A stretch of DNA of 64,000 nucleotides from Symsagittifera roscoffensis (lineage: Eukaryota; Xenacoelomorpha; Acoela; Convolutidae): the NCBI RefSeq assembly GCF_963678635.1, contig NC_087071.1:20859194-20923193 (forward strand). The letters run 5' to 3'. A program made the translations under genes and the position numbers. The notes beneath the pieces were generated by a model. That model ran no database searches. It saw only the letters and a program-made list of their open reading frames with translations, and had not been told where the DNA came from. Positions 46,133 to 56,628 of the stretch are shown here, piece by piece. The stretch's first letter is position 1; the number at the start of each line of letters is the position of its first letter.

Positions 46133-46996
46133 ATGACACGAAATCGTGAAATGACCACTGATTCCGTATGCGAAACTTGCCAACAAAAAATCAAAAAGAA
46201 TGAAGATACTTTCTGTTGCATCGTGTGTAATTGCAAAATGCACCTGACGAAAAGCTGTACCAGCCTAAGCGATACAGCAATCAATGGTATTACGACACTG
46301 GGAAAAAACATTGCTCTACTCTGCAACAAATGTGTGGATTCCAACGGATATGAGAGACTCCGAAAAGCAGTCAGTGACGCTGAACAAACCTCGCCGAAGC
46401 AATTCAAGAAGATTGAAGAGGACATGGACGAACTCAGAAAGAACGTACAGGAGATTAAAACGCTGTTCTCCCAAACCACAATGAAGCCAAATGAGATCAA
46501 ATCAGAAGCAAAAACCAAGGTACCGATAAACGCAACGCCGAAACAAGAAAATCAAAACGGAATCCGCATCCGCGGCATCCCTGAACTAAACGACAAAGAT
46601 CAAAGAAAAAGACAAGAAAATGACCTCCAACAAGTAAAGGAAATCTTGGAGCACATGCAAATTGTGCCAGAGATAGTTGATCTGTTCCGGATGGGTCAAC
46701 GACAGGAAGGCAAGGACCGAACCATACTGGTAAAAGTCGCAATTTGGCAGAAACGACTAATACTATCATCCGCTTGCCGCCTAAAAACATATGACAAACC
46801 TGTGTATGTCAGCCGCGAGCTATCAGTGGATGAAGCAAAAATCGAAAATCAAGCACTGCAAAAACGGCGGGAGCTCATAAACGAAAACATCGATAAACAA
46901 AACCTGCGCATCCGCGATGGAAAACTCTACCAGAAAATAGAAAACAGATGGACAGCAGTTGCAACCGAAAAAACGGAGAACTCAATGTCCAATTGA
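46133..46996 (+). CDS. LINE ORF1 protein: PHD finger, coiled coil, RRM-like domain (copy 1)
   Basis: The open frame starts at 46097; Met at 46133 is the likely start, leaving 287 residues. ORF1 proteins bind the element's RNA and form the transposition particle. Numbered from the 46097 Met, a C4HC3 PHD-type finger is visible: C25-x2-C28, C41-x2-C44, H49-x4-C54, C76-x2-C79. A charged heptad-rich stretch follows (about 85-125), then an RRM/C-terminal-like domain with IRIRGIPELND, LFRMGQRQEGKDRTILVKV and YVSRELSVDEAKI. PHD-bearing ORF1 proteins are known in CR1-like LINEs. It ends in TGA (46994-46996), followed directly by CTAG, and the endonuclease continues in the same frame. Confidence 0.8.
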   Translation: MTRNREMTTDSVCETCQQKIKKNEDTFCCIVCNCKMHLTKSCTSLSDTAINGITTLGKNIALLCNKCVDSNGYERLRKAVSDAEQTSPKQFKKIEEDMDELRKNVQEIKTLFSQTTMKPNEIKSEAKTKVPINATPKQENQNGIRIRGIPELNDKDQRKRQENDLQQVKEILEHMQIVPEIVDLFRMGQRQEGKDRTILVKVAIWQKRLILSSACRLKTYDKPVYVSRELSVDEAKIENQALQKRRELINENIDKQNLRIRDGKLYQKIENRWTAVATEKTENSMSN

Positions 46997-47854
46997 CTAG
47001 AACTCTTTCCTAGCCTACTCATCTACAACGTCCGAAGCATACTCGACTACAATCGAAGATCAAACTTCGCAAATGCGATAAACACAAGCTGTCAATACCA
47101 ACTACTTTGCCTAACCGAAACATGGTTAACCAACGACATAACAGACAACTCCATATTCTTGCCTCAATTTGAACTCTATCGATCTGAAAGAAATTCAAAA
47201 GCCGGTCTATCAAAACACGGAGGAGTTCTAATTGGCATCAACGCCAACATGCCACATAACCGCATTGATACAGGCATGCAAGACTGCGTAATGGTTCAAC
47301 TCAAGATATCTGTACCAATACTTGTCTGCTGTATATATTGTGCCCCTGTGTATAGCCCATACCGATGGTCGCTAGATCAACTTAACTCATTGCTGAACTT
47401 AATAAAAGCAACACAACGCGAGCAAGGCATATAAAACCTTGTCATTGTTGGAGATATCAACTTCTCGTGTACAAATTGGAAATCACTCTCATCAAAATGC
47501 GAGTACGAACAAAGCATCCTAGACAACTTCCAGGAATTAAACCTGGAACAATTCATCATAACCGATACTGGAAAGAGCCTGGATATCCTGCTCTACAACA
47601 ATCCTGATATCATACTAGACGTATACATGGACAATCGGCTCAAAAACGACTTCACCTCAGATCACCCACCTTACGGCTCAAAGTTACATATGAATCACAA
47701 AATAAATCACGAAATGGTCCCTCTACCCTCCCAAAAGTACGACTTTTCAGGCTTTGCCTTCAAAAAAGCCAACTGGAACGAAATCAACGAATATGTGCGA
47801 GAGCACCACTTCAACCCATACTGCTACAGCAACGTTGATCTCCTGGTTAAATAA
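46997..47854 (+). pseudogene. LINE ORF2 start: apurinic-type endonuclease, one stop, 3'-truncated (copy 1)
   Basis: In the same frame as ORF1, beginning directly after its TGA. LLIYNVRSILDYNRR holds the first catalytic Asn region, then LLCLTETWLTND (catalytic Glu), GGVLIGIN, CCIYCAPVY, NLVIVGDINFSCTNW (catalytic Asp/Asn) and SDHPP (catalytic Asp-His). A TAA at 47432-47434 interrupts it just before NLVIVGDIN. No ATG occurs in frame until 47249, past the first catalytic residues, so expression would depend on passing the ORF1 stop. The frame ends at 47854 and no RT follows; the element is joined to the 3' end of an Env gene lying in the opposite orientation. Confidence 0.78.
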
Positions 47855-47927
47855 CAGTTAATGGAAGCCACGTAGTCAGTCTCATGGGTGATCTATGAAT
47901 GTGAGTTCAATGAATACCAGTAACTGG

Positions 47928-49238
47928 TCAAATTTGGCTGAAGCTCTCCTCTCTTTCTGTGTTCGGACTTGTATTTTGTTCGAAGTTCCCGTTTACTACC
48001 CCCATTGACGAGCAAACTGATGTCCGTCTGGATAAGGCTTTCGGTGTCGGACAGGCTTCCAATTCTCCTTGGGTCAGGACCATATACTTTTCACGAATCT
48101 TTGATCCGTGTTCCACAAATTCATTTCGATGCGCTGCTGCTACTGACAGAACCGGTTTCAGCTGTATGTTTCCGGCATTGGACTTCAAGAATTTTGGAGT
48201 CAGTCTTCTGAAGATCGCAAACCGATGATATAGGTACCTGATGAGTGCATGCAGGACAAGATTCCCCAAAAAGACAATTGCTGTCAATGTAAGGGAAAGC
48301 CGTAATGGTATATACTGTTCCATTTTGTCCACAAGGCTAAGTTTGAGCAATCGCATATTGTGTGCTATGGGTTTTGCAATCTCGTTCAGCTGATCGACTT
48401 TTGTCAGGTGTGGACTGTCTATGAGCTTCGCTTTAACTTCTCTGAGTAATTCTACTCCGGCGTCAGTTTTGGGTTCGTAGTATGGTAGGTCTGATAAGTC
48501 TGACAGTTCTGAAGTCAAGTGTGCTGAAGGGTCCGGTAGGGATACGCTGATTCGTTTGGCAGGGATTTTGTCCAGCTATCTAAATCTAAATCTGATCTTT
48601 ATGTATTTGCTTATTAACTGTAACCCACAGTCCAATGTTATTAAGCAGATATTACAGCCGGGGTGGTCTTCTCGTTTGAGAGTATTCAGTTCGTCAAGAC
48701 TGTACTCCCGCAAGGAGAACGCAGCACTGGCTGAGGCAATTAACCAAATTCCATATCCAAGGTTGGTCGCTTTCTCCGGCGTTGGGAGGAGGATCTTTTC
48801 AGTCTCGCAAACCGTCAGCGCTGTCATCGTGGAGTGGAAATATAGCGTTGCCAGGCATGATGATTGTCCCAAGTGTGTCTCCATTGTCTGGTGACAGATC
48901 CGGTACGTCGAGGTTCCAAGGCAATTAGCGTACTGCTCTTCTGTCAGAACTGTTGTTTCCATGGAGTCCTCCAATATGGCCGGATAGGATCCTTCAGTGA
49001 CCCATTTTATGGCTTCGGTTGGATCGGCTTGTGGCATAGGTATTACCTGTGCCCGGTACATCTGGAAAGCTGTTTGACTCGATGCATATGGTATTGCCAG
49101 ATTGAGCAGAAGTCCTGCCTCAATTGTCGTGACATCGCGAAGCAGTTTCGCGTCATAATATGAGTGGATATCGCTTGGCGGTATTGCAAGGGTCAAACGG
49201 TGGTGTTCTTCTTTTTGACTTTTATATACAGCGTCTAT
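47928..49238 (-). pseudogene. Env gene 3' part, truncated duplicate
   Basis: Duplicate of 51113-52423. It lacks the N-terminal third, because the duplication breakpoint lies at 49238, and it keeps the same in-frame UAG before the anchor segment (48576-48578). The downstream open part (48518-47928) carries the predicted membrane span. Without start, signal peptide and fusion-like segment, it is not functional. Confidence 0.8.
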
Positions 49239-49317
49239 ATACAGTCCCCTTTCTAGTTTTACTACATTAGTATATAACTGAGTGTACTCTTTGAGTCTTT
49301 TGACTCACCAAACAAAT

Positions 49318-50181
49318 ATGACACGAAATCGTGAAATGACCACTGATTCCGTATGCGAAACTTGCCAACAAAAAATCAAAAAGAATGAAGATACTTTCTG
49401 TTGCATCGTGTGTAATTGCAAAATGCACCTGACGAAAAGCTGTACCAGCCTAAGCGATACAGCAATCAATGGTATTACGACACTGGGAAAAAACATTGCT
49501 CTACTCTGCAACAAATGTGTGGATTCCAACGGATATGAGAGACTCCGAAAAGCAGTCAGTGACGCTGAACAAACCTCGCCGAAGCAATTCAAGAAGATTG
49601 AAGAGGACATGGACGAACTCAGAAAGAACGTACAGGAGATTAAAACGCTGTTCTCCCAAACCACAATGAAGCCAAATGAGATCAAATCAGAAGCAAAAAC
49701 CAAGGTACCGATAAACGCAACGCCGAAACAAGAAAATCAAAACGGAATCCGCATCCGCGGCATCCCTGAACTAAACGACAAAGATCAAAGAAAAAGACAA
49801 GAAAATGACCTCCAACAAGTAAAGGAAATCTTGGAGCACATGCAAATTGTGCCAGAGATAGTTGATCTGTTCCGGATGGGTCAACGACAGGAAGGCAAGG
49901 ACCGAACCATACTGGTAAAAGTCGCAATTTGGCAGAAACGACTAATACTATCATCCGCTTGCCGCCTAAAAACATATGACAAACCTGTGTATGTCAGCCG
50001 CGAGCTATCAGTGGATGAAGCAAAAATCGAAAATCAAGCACTGCAAAAACGGCGGGAGCTCATAAACGAAAACATCGATAAACAAAACCTGCGCATCCGC
50101 GATGGAAAACTCTACCAGAAAATAGAAAACAGATGGACAGCAGTTGCAACCGAAAAAACGGAGAACTCAATGTCCAATTGA
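49318..50181 (+). CDS. LINE ORF1 protein (copy 2)
   Basis: Identical in sequence to the protein at 46133-46996: PHD finger, coiled coil and RRM-like domain, ending in TGA at 50179-50181 followed by CTAG. Its upstream region is the duplication junction, so it lacks the first 5' repeat monomer and the small ORF that precede copy 1. Confidence 0.8.
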   Translation: MTRNREMTTDSVCETCQQKIKKNEDTFCCIVCNCKMHLTKSCTSLSDTAINGITTLGKNIALLCNKCVDSNGYERLRKAVSDAEQTSPKQFKKIEEDMDELRKNVQEIKTLFSQTTMKPNEIKSEAKTKVPINATPKQENQNGIRIRGIPELNDKDQRKRQENDLQQVKEILEHMQIVPEIVDLFRMGQRQEGKDRTILVKVAIWQKRLILSSACRLKTYDKPVYVSRELSVDEAKIENQALQKRRELINENIDKQNLRIRDGKLYQKIENRWTAVATEKTENSMSN

Positions 50182-51039
50182 CTAGAACTCTTTCCTAGCC
50201 TACTCATCTACAACGTCCGAAGCATACTCGACTACAATCGAAGATCAAACTTCGCAAATGCGATAAACACAAGCTGTCAATACCAACTACTTTGCCTAAC
50301 CGAAACATGGTTAACCAACGACATAACAGACAACTCCATATTCTTGCCTCAATTTGAACTCTATCGATCTGAAAGAAATTCAAAAGCCGGTCTATCAAAA
50401 CACGGAGGAGTTCTAATTGGCATCAACGCCAACATGCCACATAACCGCATTGATACAGGCATGCAAGACTGCGTAATGGTTCAACTCAAGATATCTGTAC
50501 CAATACTTGTCTGCTGTATATATTGTGCCCCTGTGTATAGCCCATACCGATGGTCGCTAGATCAACTTAACTCATTGCTGAACTTAATAAAAGCAACACA
50601 ACGCGAGCAAGGCATATAAAACCTTGTCATTGTTGGAGATATCAACTTCTCGTGTACAAATTGGAAATCACTCTCATCAAAATGCGAGTACGAACAAAGC
50701 ATCCTAGACAACTTCCAGGAATTAAACCTGGAACAATTCATCATAACCGATACTGGAAAGAGCCTGGATATCCTGCTCTACAACAATCCTGATATCATAC
50801 TAGACGTATACATGGACAATCGGCTCAAAAACGACTTCACCTCAGATCACCCACCTTACGGCTCAAAGTTACATATGAATCACAAAATAAATCACGAAAT
50901 GGTCCCTCTACCCTCCCAAAAGTACGACTTTTCAGGCTTTGCCTTCAAAAAAGCCAACTGGAACGAAATCAACGAATATGTGCGAGAGCACCACTTCAAC
51001 CCATACTGCTACAGCAACGTTGATCTCCTGGTTAAATAA
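50182..51039 (+). pseudogene. LINE ORF2 start: apurinic-type endonuclease (copy 2)
   Basis: Duplicate of 46997-47854, with the same in-frame TAA (50617-50619) and the same abrupt end at 51039 next to antisense Env. The shared TAA shows the element was already broken, or carried this stop, before the duplication. Confidence 0.78.
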
Positions 51040-51112
51040 CAGTTAATGGAAGCCACGTAGTCAGTCTCATGGGTGATCTATGAATGTGAGTTCAATGAAT
51101 ACCAGTAACTGG

Positions 51113-53428
51113 TCAAATTTGGCTGAAGCTCTCCTCTCTTTCTGTGTTCGGACTTGTATTTTGTTCGAAGTTCCCGTTTACTACCCCCATTGACGAGCAA
51201 ACTGATGTCCGTCTGGATAAGGCTTTCGGTGTCGGACAGGCTTCCAATTCTCCTTGGGTCAGGACCATATACTTTTCACGAATCTTTGATCCGTGTTCCA
51301 CAAATTCATTTCGATGCGCTGCTGCTACTGACAGAACCGGTTTCAGCTGTATGTTTCCGGCATTGGACTTCAAGAATTTTGGAGTCAGTCTTCTGAAGAT
51401 CGCAAACCGATGATATAGGTACCTGATGAGTGCATGCAGGACAAGATTCCCCAAAAAGACAATTGCTGTCAATGTAAGGGAAAGCCGTAATGGTATATAC
51501 TGTTCCATTTTGTCCACAAGGCTAAGTTTGAGCAATCGCATATTGTGTGCTATGGGTTTTGCAATCTCGTTCAGCTGATCGACTTTTGTCAGGTGTGGAC
51601 TGTCTATGAGCTTCGCTTTAACTTCTCTGAGTAATTCTACTCCGGCGTCAGTTTTGGGTTCGTAGTATGGTAGGTCTGATAAGTCTGACAGTTCTGAAGT
51701 CAAGTGTGCTGAAGGGTCCGGTAGGGATACGCTGATTCGTTTGGCAGGGATTTTGTCCAGCTATCTAAATCTAAATCTGATCTTTATGTATTTGCTTATT
51801 AACTGTAACCCACAGTCCAATGTTATTAAGCAGATATTACAGCCGGGTTGGTCTTCTCGTTTGAGAGTATTCAGTTCGTCAAGACTGTACTCCCGCAAGG
51901 AGAACGCAGCACTGGCTGAGGCAATTAACCAAATTCCATATCCAAGGTTGGTCGCTTTCTCCGGCGTTGGGAGGAGGATCTTTTCAGTCTCGCAAACCGT
52001 CAGCGCTGTCATCGTGGAGTGGAAATATAGCGTTGCCAGGCATGATGATTGTCCCAAGTGTGTCTCCATTGTCTGGTGACAGATCCGGTACGTCGAGGTT
52101 CCAAGGCAATTAGCGTACTGCTCTTCTGTCAGAACTGTTGTTTCCATGGAGTCCTCCAATATGGCCGGATAGGATCCTTCAGTGACCCATTTTATGGCTT
52201 CGGTTGGATCGGCTTGTGGCATAGGTATTACCTGTGCCCGGTACATCTGGAAAGCTGTTTGACTCGATGCATATGGTATTGCCAGATTGAGCAGAAGTCC
52301 TGCCTCAATTGTCGTGACATCGCGAAGCAGTTTCGCGTCATAATATGAGTGGATATCGCTTGGCGGTATTGCAAGGGTCAAACGGTGGTGTTCTTCTTTT
52401 TGACTTTTATATACAGCGTCTATGACCGCCAACAGTGATTCTCGAGGTACTAGAGACGTCGGTAATCGTTGATCCAGCAGAGTTGGGATCGAATTTAATA
52501 CATTTGTCTTAAAGGCATAGAGGGCAGTTTTATAGCTTGCTATATCTGCATAGACTACGTTTAGTAGTGATGCTGCCGTATCAAAGTTGAAATTTATTTG
52601 CTGATTTGAGAATAGCGTTTGTGTGCAGTCTCGCAGAATGTGGAAATTTCGTTGAATTGTAGCAAACTGTTTTTCGATTATTTTCCAGTTCCTATTTTGA
52701 TTTTCTATGGTTTGTTGTTGAATCGCTCTGATTTCAGACAACTCATTGGAAATCATAAAGAAATTCTCATTGCTTGATGATTCAATTTCAGACACATAGT
52801 CAGTGAGTGCCATTGAGTACTGTTCCAAAGTCTCGATGTTCTTTGCATTGGCTTGGGCCTGGTCCTGGAATGATCCAAAAATTCCCATAATTCCGCATCC
52901 TCCTGAATTGCCCATCATTACTCCAGAGCCAAATAGGCCAATTCCGGCGATGGCCGCTGCTGCAATTAGTGGAGCTTCTCGGCGGGTATGTGTGGAATCT
53001 GGCTGGTTTTTGTTGAGGAAGCGGGACGTGTCCGTTCTAATGGCCTGAGCTTCTTGCTTTGCTGCTTCAGCCTTATCCTCGATCATGTCCAGTAGCCAGT
53101 CGAGATTGAATGGGTCTGTCGTTGAATTGAAGTTTGTGGAAAAATCTAGAGGGCACTCTATAGAGGGTGTTCGCCATTTCTCCGAAAGTTTGACGAGGTA
53201 CTTCCTCATTGCTGTCTTCAGCGTGAAATTGTACTTTGGAAAAGGGATAAGGAACTGGACATTTACAAACTTCTCTGCCAGTATGATCTTACTTTCCTTG
53301 TGGAAGATTATCCCAGATGAAAGAACATCGTCGTAGGATGCCAAAGTACTGCCTATTTGTAGGAAGAGTAGCAATAATTGCATTAACCCTTCGTGGTGTA
53401 GAGTAATGCTCCTAGTTAGTTTTGGCAA
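51113..53428 (-). pseudogene. env: Retrovirus-like envelope glycoprotein gene interrupted by one in-frame UAG
   Basis: The first open part (53428-51761, 555 residues) has a signal peptide (about residues 15-31, Leu-rich), N-glycosylation sequons near 67 and 101, a dibasic site at 149-150 and an Ala/Gly-rich hydrophobic segment at 153-172. A long helical stretch (about 190-265) then resembles the heptad repeat of class I fusion proteins. It ends at TAG (51763-51761). The same frame continues for over 200 residues to 51113, with a predicted transmembrane span at about 51496-51419 and a cytoplasmic tail. The layout is that of Env of env-bearing LTR elements (errantiviruses, Tor elements of Oikopleura), but I cannot place the family. 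As read, the product lacks its anchor. No gag or pol lies upstream on this strand. Confidence 0.75.
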
Positions 53429-53527
53429 TGTGACCTTTGTCTATGGGGTCTCGTAGATGGTTGAGTAATTGGTGTCGTGGTGTCCGCACCAGACGTTCGA
53501 TTGTAGTTCTGAGATTTGTGAAAAAGG

Positions 53528-53947
53528 CTACTGTGGTAGTTCGAAAATTACAGAGTAGTTGATGTCATCGAGATCGAAGTAGGCGCTTGTCTGCAAGGTG
53601 AAAATCGTTTTCTTGAGTTCTGCGGTCGTATTGAAACGACAGGTAACTATCATGCGCAGATCACTACCCAACAAATATGCGATTATGATCAGAACTGTTG
53701 GATCTTCACTAGAAAAAACAGAGTACACTTCTCCGCATATGTGATTCACGTTGATCTCGCCAAAACCGATTAGGTCAATATTATATGGGATTGCAGAAAG
53801 TAGATCTGAGTTTTCGATTGACTGCAATAGATTTTGGAATTGCTCGCTATTCATGAGCAAGGTTTCTGTTAGTGTAGACGGGAAGTTTGTTCGTTGGTTG
53901 TCAAGTTTGATTTGAATGCTTATTTCACTCTGTGGGCGTCGTGACAT
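53528..53947 (-). CDS. Uncharacterised 139-aa protein upstream of Env
   Basis: A clean open frame with a good start (MSRRPQSEISIQIKLDNQRT) and coding-like composition. It lies 99 bases upstream of the Env start on the same strand. It has a hydrophobic strand (PTVLIIIAYLLGSDLRMIV), acidic surroundings, no signal peptide and no zinc motif. I do not recognise it. Position suggests it shares a transcript or promoter with Env; it could be an accessory or capsid-region protein of the same element, which is inference only. Confidence 0.55.
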   Translation of the reverse strand: MSRRPQSEISIQIKLDNQRTNFPSTLTETLLMNSEQFQNLLQSIENSDLLSAIPYNIDLIGFGEINVNHICGEVYSVFSSEDPTVLIIIAYLLGSDLRMIVTCRFNTTAELKKTIFTLQTSAYFDLDDINYSVIFELPQ

Positions 53948-54115
53948 TTACGTTTGTATAGGTTAAACAGGATGTTCAAAGAGCAGGTTTCAAGTTTGAG
54001 TCGAGTTGGCATTTAAGTTGGTGAAAATTTTCGGTGACCTTTGTTGTTTGAAACGAATTGTCATTCAGGTTCAGTTTTTCTATTTAATCATTAAATTCAA
54101 GCTACTGAAGAAATA
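53948..54115. promoter_or_regulatory. Candidate divergent promoter region
   Basis: 168 bases separate the minus-strand pair (139-aa ORF and Env) from the plus-strand ORF at 54116. AT-rich pieces such as TCTATTTAATCATTAAATTC (54078-54097) are present, but there is no clear TATA box. The call rests on divergent gene layout alone. Confidence 0.3.
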
Positions 54116-54487
54116 ATGCAACTCGAAAATGTCTTGCTGTTGGGATTTGCCAGCATAATGGAGTTTTGGGCCGACACTCTGCCTGACAATGTTACTCAAA
54201 ATGAATTGCACGTGGTCTTAGATGAAATTAGAATTTTTGAGGGGCATTTGGAGGATATGCTTGCCATATATTTAGGCCGGGATGTGCTTTATGTATGCCT
54301 GGCAGTCCGCGGGGTGGGGTATGGGCCCTCCTTCTTCGATGACTTGAATGAGTCGCTGATTCGAGCTGTTGCTCCGATTCTGCCGGCTGATACGCTGAGT
54401 CAGCTGGAGACTGAACTAGAGGAATACCTCTACATCGCGGATGTAGTTTCAGAATTGTACGGCGTACGTGCGCGACAATTAGAATAA
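54116..54487 (+). CDS. Uncharacterised 123-aa acidic protein
   Basis: Clean open frame starting MQLENVLLLGFASIMEFWAD. Strongly acidic (many Glu/Asp), with a hydrophobic N-terminal helix that could be a weak signal or a buried helix, and Leu-rich helical segments towards the C-terminus (LETELEEYLYIADVVSELYG). No motif is recognised. It is the first plus-strand ORF of the divergent locus. Like the 139-aa protein opposite, it has no frameshifts, unlike most sequence around it. Confidence 0.5.
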   Translation: MQLENVLLLGFASIMEFWADTLPDNVTQNELHVVLDEIRIFEGHLEDMLAIYLGRDVLYVCLAVRGVGYGPSFFDDLNESLIRAVAPILPADTLSQLETELEEYLYIADVVSELYGVRARQLE

Positions 54488-54865
54488 CTCAAAACTCTTT
54501 AAACTTCATTTAACTTTTAATCTGGATTTGGTACATAGTCTTCAATTTTAATTTATCTTCTATTTCTCATGTTTTTTGTTTCTGTTGAGTCAGAATAGAC
54601 GATGGTATAGCTTAAAGTGTTTTAATAATATCCATGATTAACATTTAAACAAAATTAACTCGAATTACGTAAAATTCAGCAGCTAAATGAATTGGGCTAA
54701 AGTTCTGTTTGTTAAAACGAAGGTTCGCGTATGTTTCCGTAATCAAGTGTTTTTTTTCCGGTGTTTCTTTTTAAATTGAGTTTCGACAGGTAAAACGTTC
54801 TTTTTACAGTTCTTACAAAAAAAAGAGTTGAGTAAGACAGTGAACAACCTCTTCTTTTTCAGTTT

Positions 54866-55102
54866 GTGATATGTTTTGCAGTTGCATTTGGCAACACATC
54901 GGTGTTTTGTTGCCAAAATGGCAGTTTCGTTGAGTCTGTTGCTGGGCCTGTATGGTCGCAGCGGTCTGCTGTGTGTCCTCCCTTAGGAGAAGAATCTTTC
55001 TCGTGGAAGATGTGCTTCGTCGCTATCTTTGGAGGCAGTCTTCTGCTGCGGTGTTTGCTATGCTTTGTGGCTAGCGTTGTGCTTTATCTACTAGATGAGT
55101 AG
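54866..55102 (+). CDS. Possible small Cys-rich membrane protein
   Basis: Preceded by a strong acceptor-like CTTCTTTTTCAG, so the frame could be an internal or last exon. It reads VFCCQNGSFVES, VCPPLGEESFSW, then a hydrophobic span (CFVAIFGGSLLLRCLLCFVA) and a short LLDE tail. 78 residues. No family is recognised; it may equally be chance. Confidence 0.3.
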   Translation: MICFAVAFGNTSVFCCQNGSFVESVAGPVWSQRSAVCPPLGEESFSWKMCFVAIFGGSLLLRCLLCFVASVVLYLLDE

Positions 55103-55204
55103 ATTGAACTTGTTTACTTGAACTAGATTGAACTGGTCTACTTGAATTAGTACAGTTGTAGAGTTAAAATTAGCCGTTATGTTAAATCTTTGTGGTAAAA
55201 TGTT

Positions 55205-56404
55205 TTGAATTTTAAATTTGTTAAGGCGTGCCTATTAACTTTGTTTAATTTTCTTGCAGTTACTTTACCGTTTACTGTTAATTCAAATTTGTACTTTTTC
55301 AGATTGATTTGTTTCGAAGATGTTGACACGAAAGCGGAGTGTTCCTTTGAAGGAAAAAATTATGAAGTTTTTGAATGTTCATCGGAGAGAGCGGCTTGGG
55401 TTGGAGAGAAGTACCTTTTCTTCATGCGAATGGTGTCACGTCCTGGGACCAGCTGAAGATCGTGGCCAATTCGGAAGGAATGGAAAATGTTTTTTCGGAA
55501 AGTGGATGGTGTAACAATCCCGTTGCAGTTGCCGATTCAAAGCTCTGCGAAGTGGATGAACATTTCCTTGAGTGCGTTGCTGGTATTAGAGAGAACTGAT
55601 TGCTTTCCTCTGGAGGATAGGAGTTCCAGGAAGTATCAGGATCTTCATTGCATTGCTACAGATTTAAATACAGATTCTGCCGCATGTAGTTTAACTCTCA
55701 GGGATTTAATGTCATTTACTGCCCCCAAAAATCTTATCGTCGTCAAACAGGACGCCATTGTGAGTAATGGTTGCTGGTGGACCGACGGACATATTGAGGT
55801 GGGAGGAGGAGACGGTATTTCGTATACGCCTCTGGGTTCGAAATTATTTCTGATTTGCCGGCGTGGTCATTTTTCTGCCAAATTCGAGCGATTGATGCGT
55901 GATCCCTGGTATTTCATGCATTACATAGAGACTGGACCTCAAAAGAACAATATTCCACATGTTTGGTTTTATATCCCATCGAAAAACCATTTTCTGTGCC
56001 AACCTGCCTGTTGTAGCCACGCTGTGTTAACTTCTGACTCTCCCGCGATTGTAACTGGCTGGGAGGCCCTGGACTTAGATGACAGCGCACGGATCAATAC
56101 CGTTTTGAGTTGTTACGGACAGGGGCTGAAGAGAGGGACTTGGAAGAGTCTGATTACCAAGTTTGGCTTGGAGAAGATGTTAACTGAATTGAGGACCCTC
56201 ATGAAGTCAAACACGAACGTCTTTGAACATCTCGAGTATTTGAATTCGTTGCAGATCGATGTTGGTACAGCAGCTGATGAAGCGTCTTCGAGCTCTGGAA
56301 TTTCAAAGCGAGGCAGGCCTTCCGGCCCATCAAAGAAAGTCAAACGTGCATTCAACCTTACCGGAAGAGAGGAAAGTTATTCAAAGAAACAGAATCCGTT
56401 ATGA
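55205..56404 (+). pseudogene. Orphan protein with Cys-rich N-part and basic tail, frames shift twice
   Basis: Three consecutive frames look coding in turn. 55300-55430 has ICFEDVDTKAECSFEGKNYE; 55435-55590 has ANGVTSWDQLKIVANSEGME and GWCNNPVAVADSKLCEVDEH; and from 55600 to 56404 comes the main frame. That frame carries CWWTDGHIEVGGGDGISYTP, LFLICRRGHFSAKFERLMRD, VWFYIPSKNHFLCQPACCSH, and a basic, Ser-rich tail (SKRGRPSGPSKKVKRAF) like a nuclear localisation or nucleic-acid-binding tail. Either two indels broke the gene or short introns are removed. I recognise no family. The first part of the 305-residue frame from 55487 is probably out-of-frame. Confidence 0.45.
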
Positions 56405-56628
56405 AATTGTTATGTGATGTTGAACAGTAACTTGTCAGACGTAGAAGAGTGTTCTGTATTGTTTTTGTTACCATTTTTGGCAGTGCTTAACTTATAATGT
56501 CATCATGATGTTTCATAAATTGGTCAGTAAACGTGAGAGTACTTTGGTTAAAATTGATTGTTAATGTGCATTTAAAGTAAAATTGCTTATTAGTTTACTT
56601 TATTAGTTTACTTATTAGCTTGCTTTAA

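Larger units (their letters stand above)
46058..49238. repeat. Tandem duplication, unit 1 (3181 bp)
   Basis: Matches 49243-52423 at a constant offset of 3185. The only difference I noticed is G at 48663 against T at 51848. Between the units are four extra bases, ATAC (49239-49242). With the following AG they repeat the ATACAG found a few bases upstream (49226-49231), so the filler looks templated. The unit holds the LINE 5' half and the 3' part of the antisense Env gene. Confidence 0.93.
49243..52423. repeat. Tandem duplication, unit 2 (3181 bp)
   Basis: Second unit; see 46058-49238. It runs on without a break into the rest of the Env gene (to 53428), so the Env 5' part is present only on this side. 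Unit 1 was therefore probably created by tandem duplication of an original single copy. Confidence 0.93.

Noticed and set aside
48864-49163. Plus-strand open frame with many Cys codons, repeated at 52049
   Set aside because: It is the complement of the Env coding sequence and repeats only because Env does.
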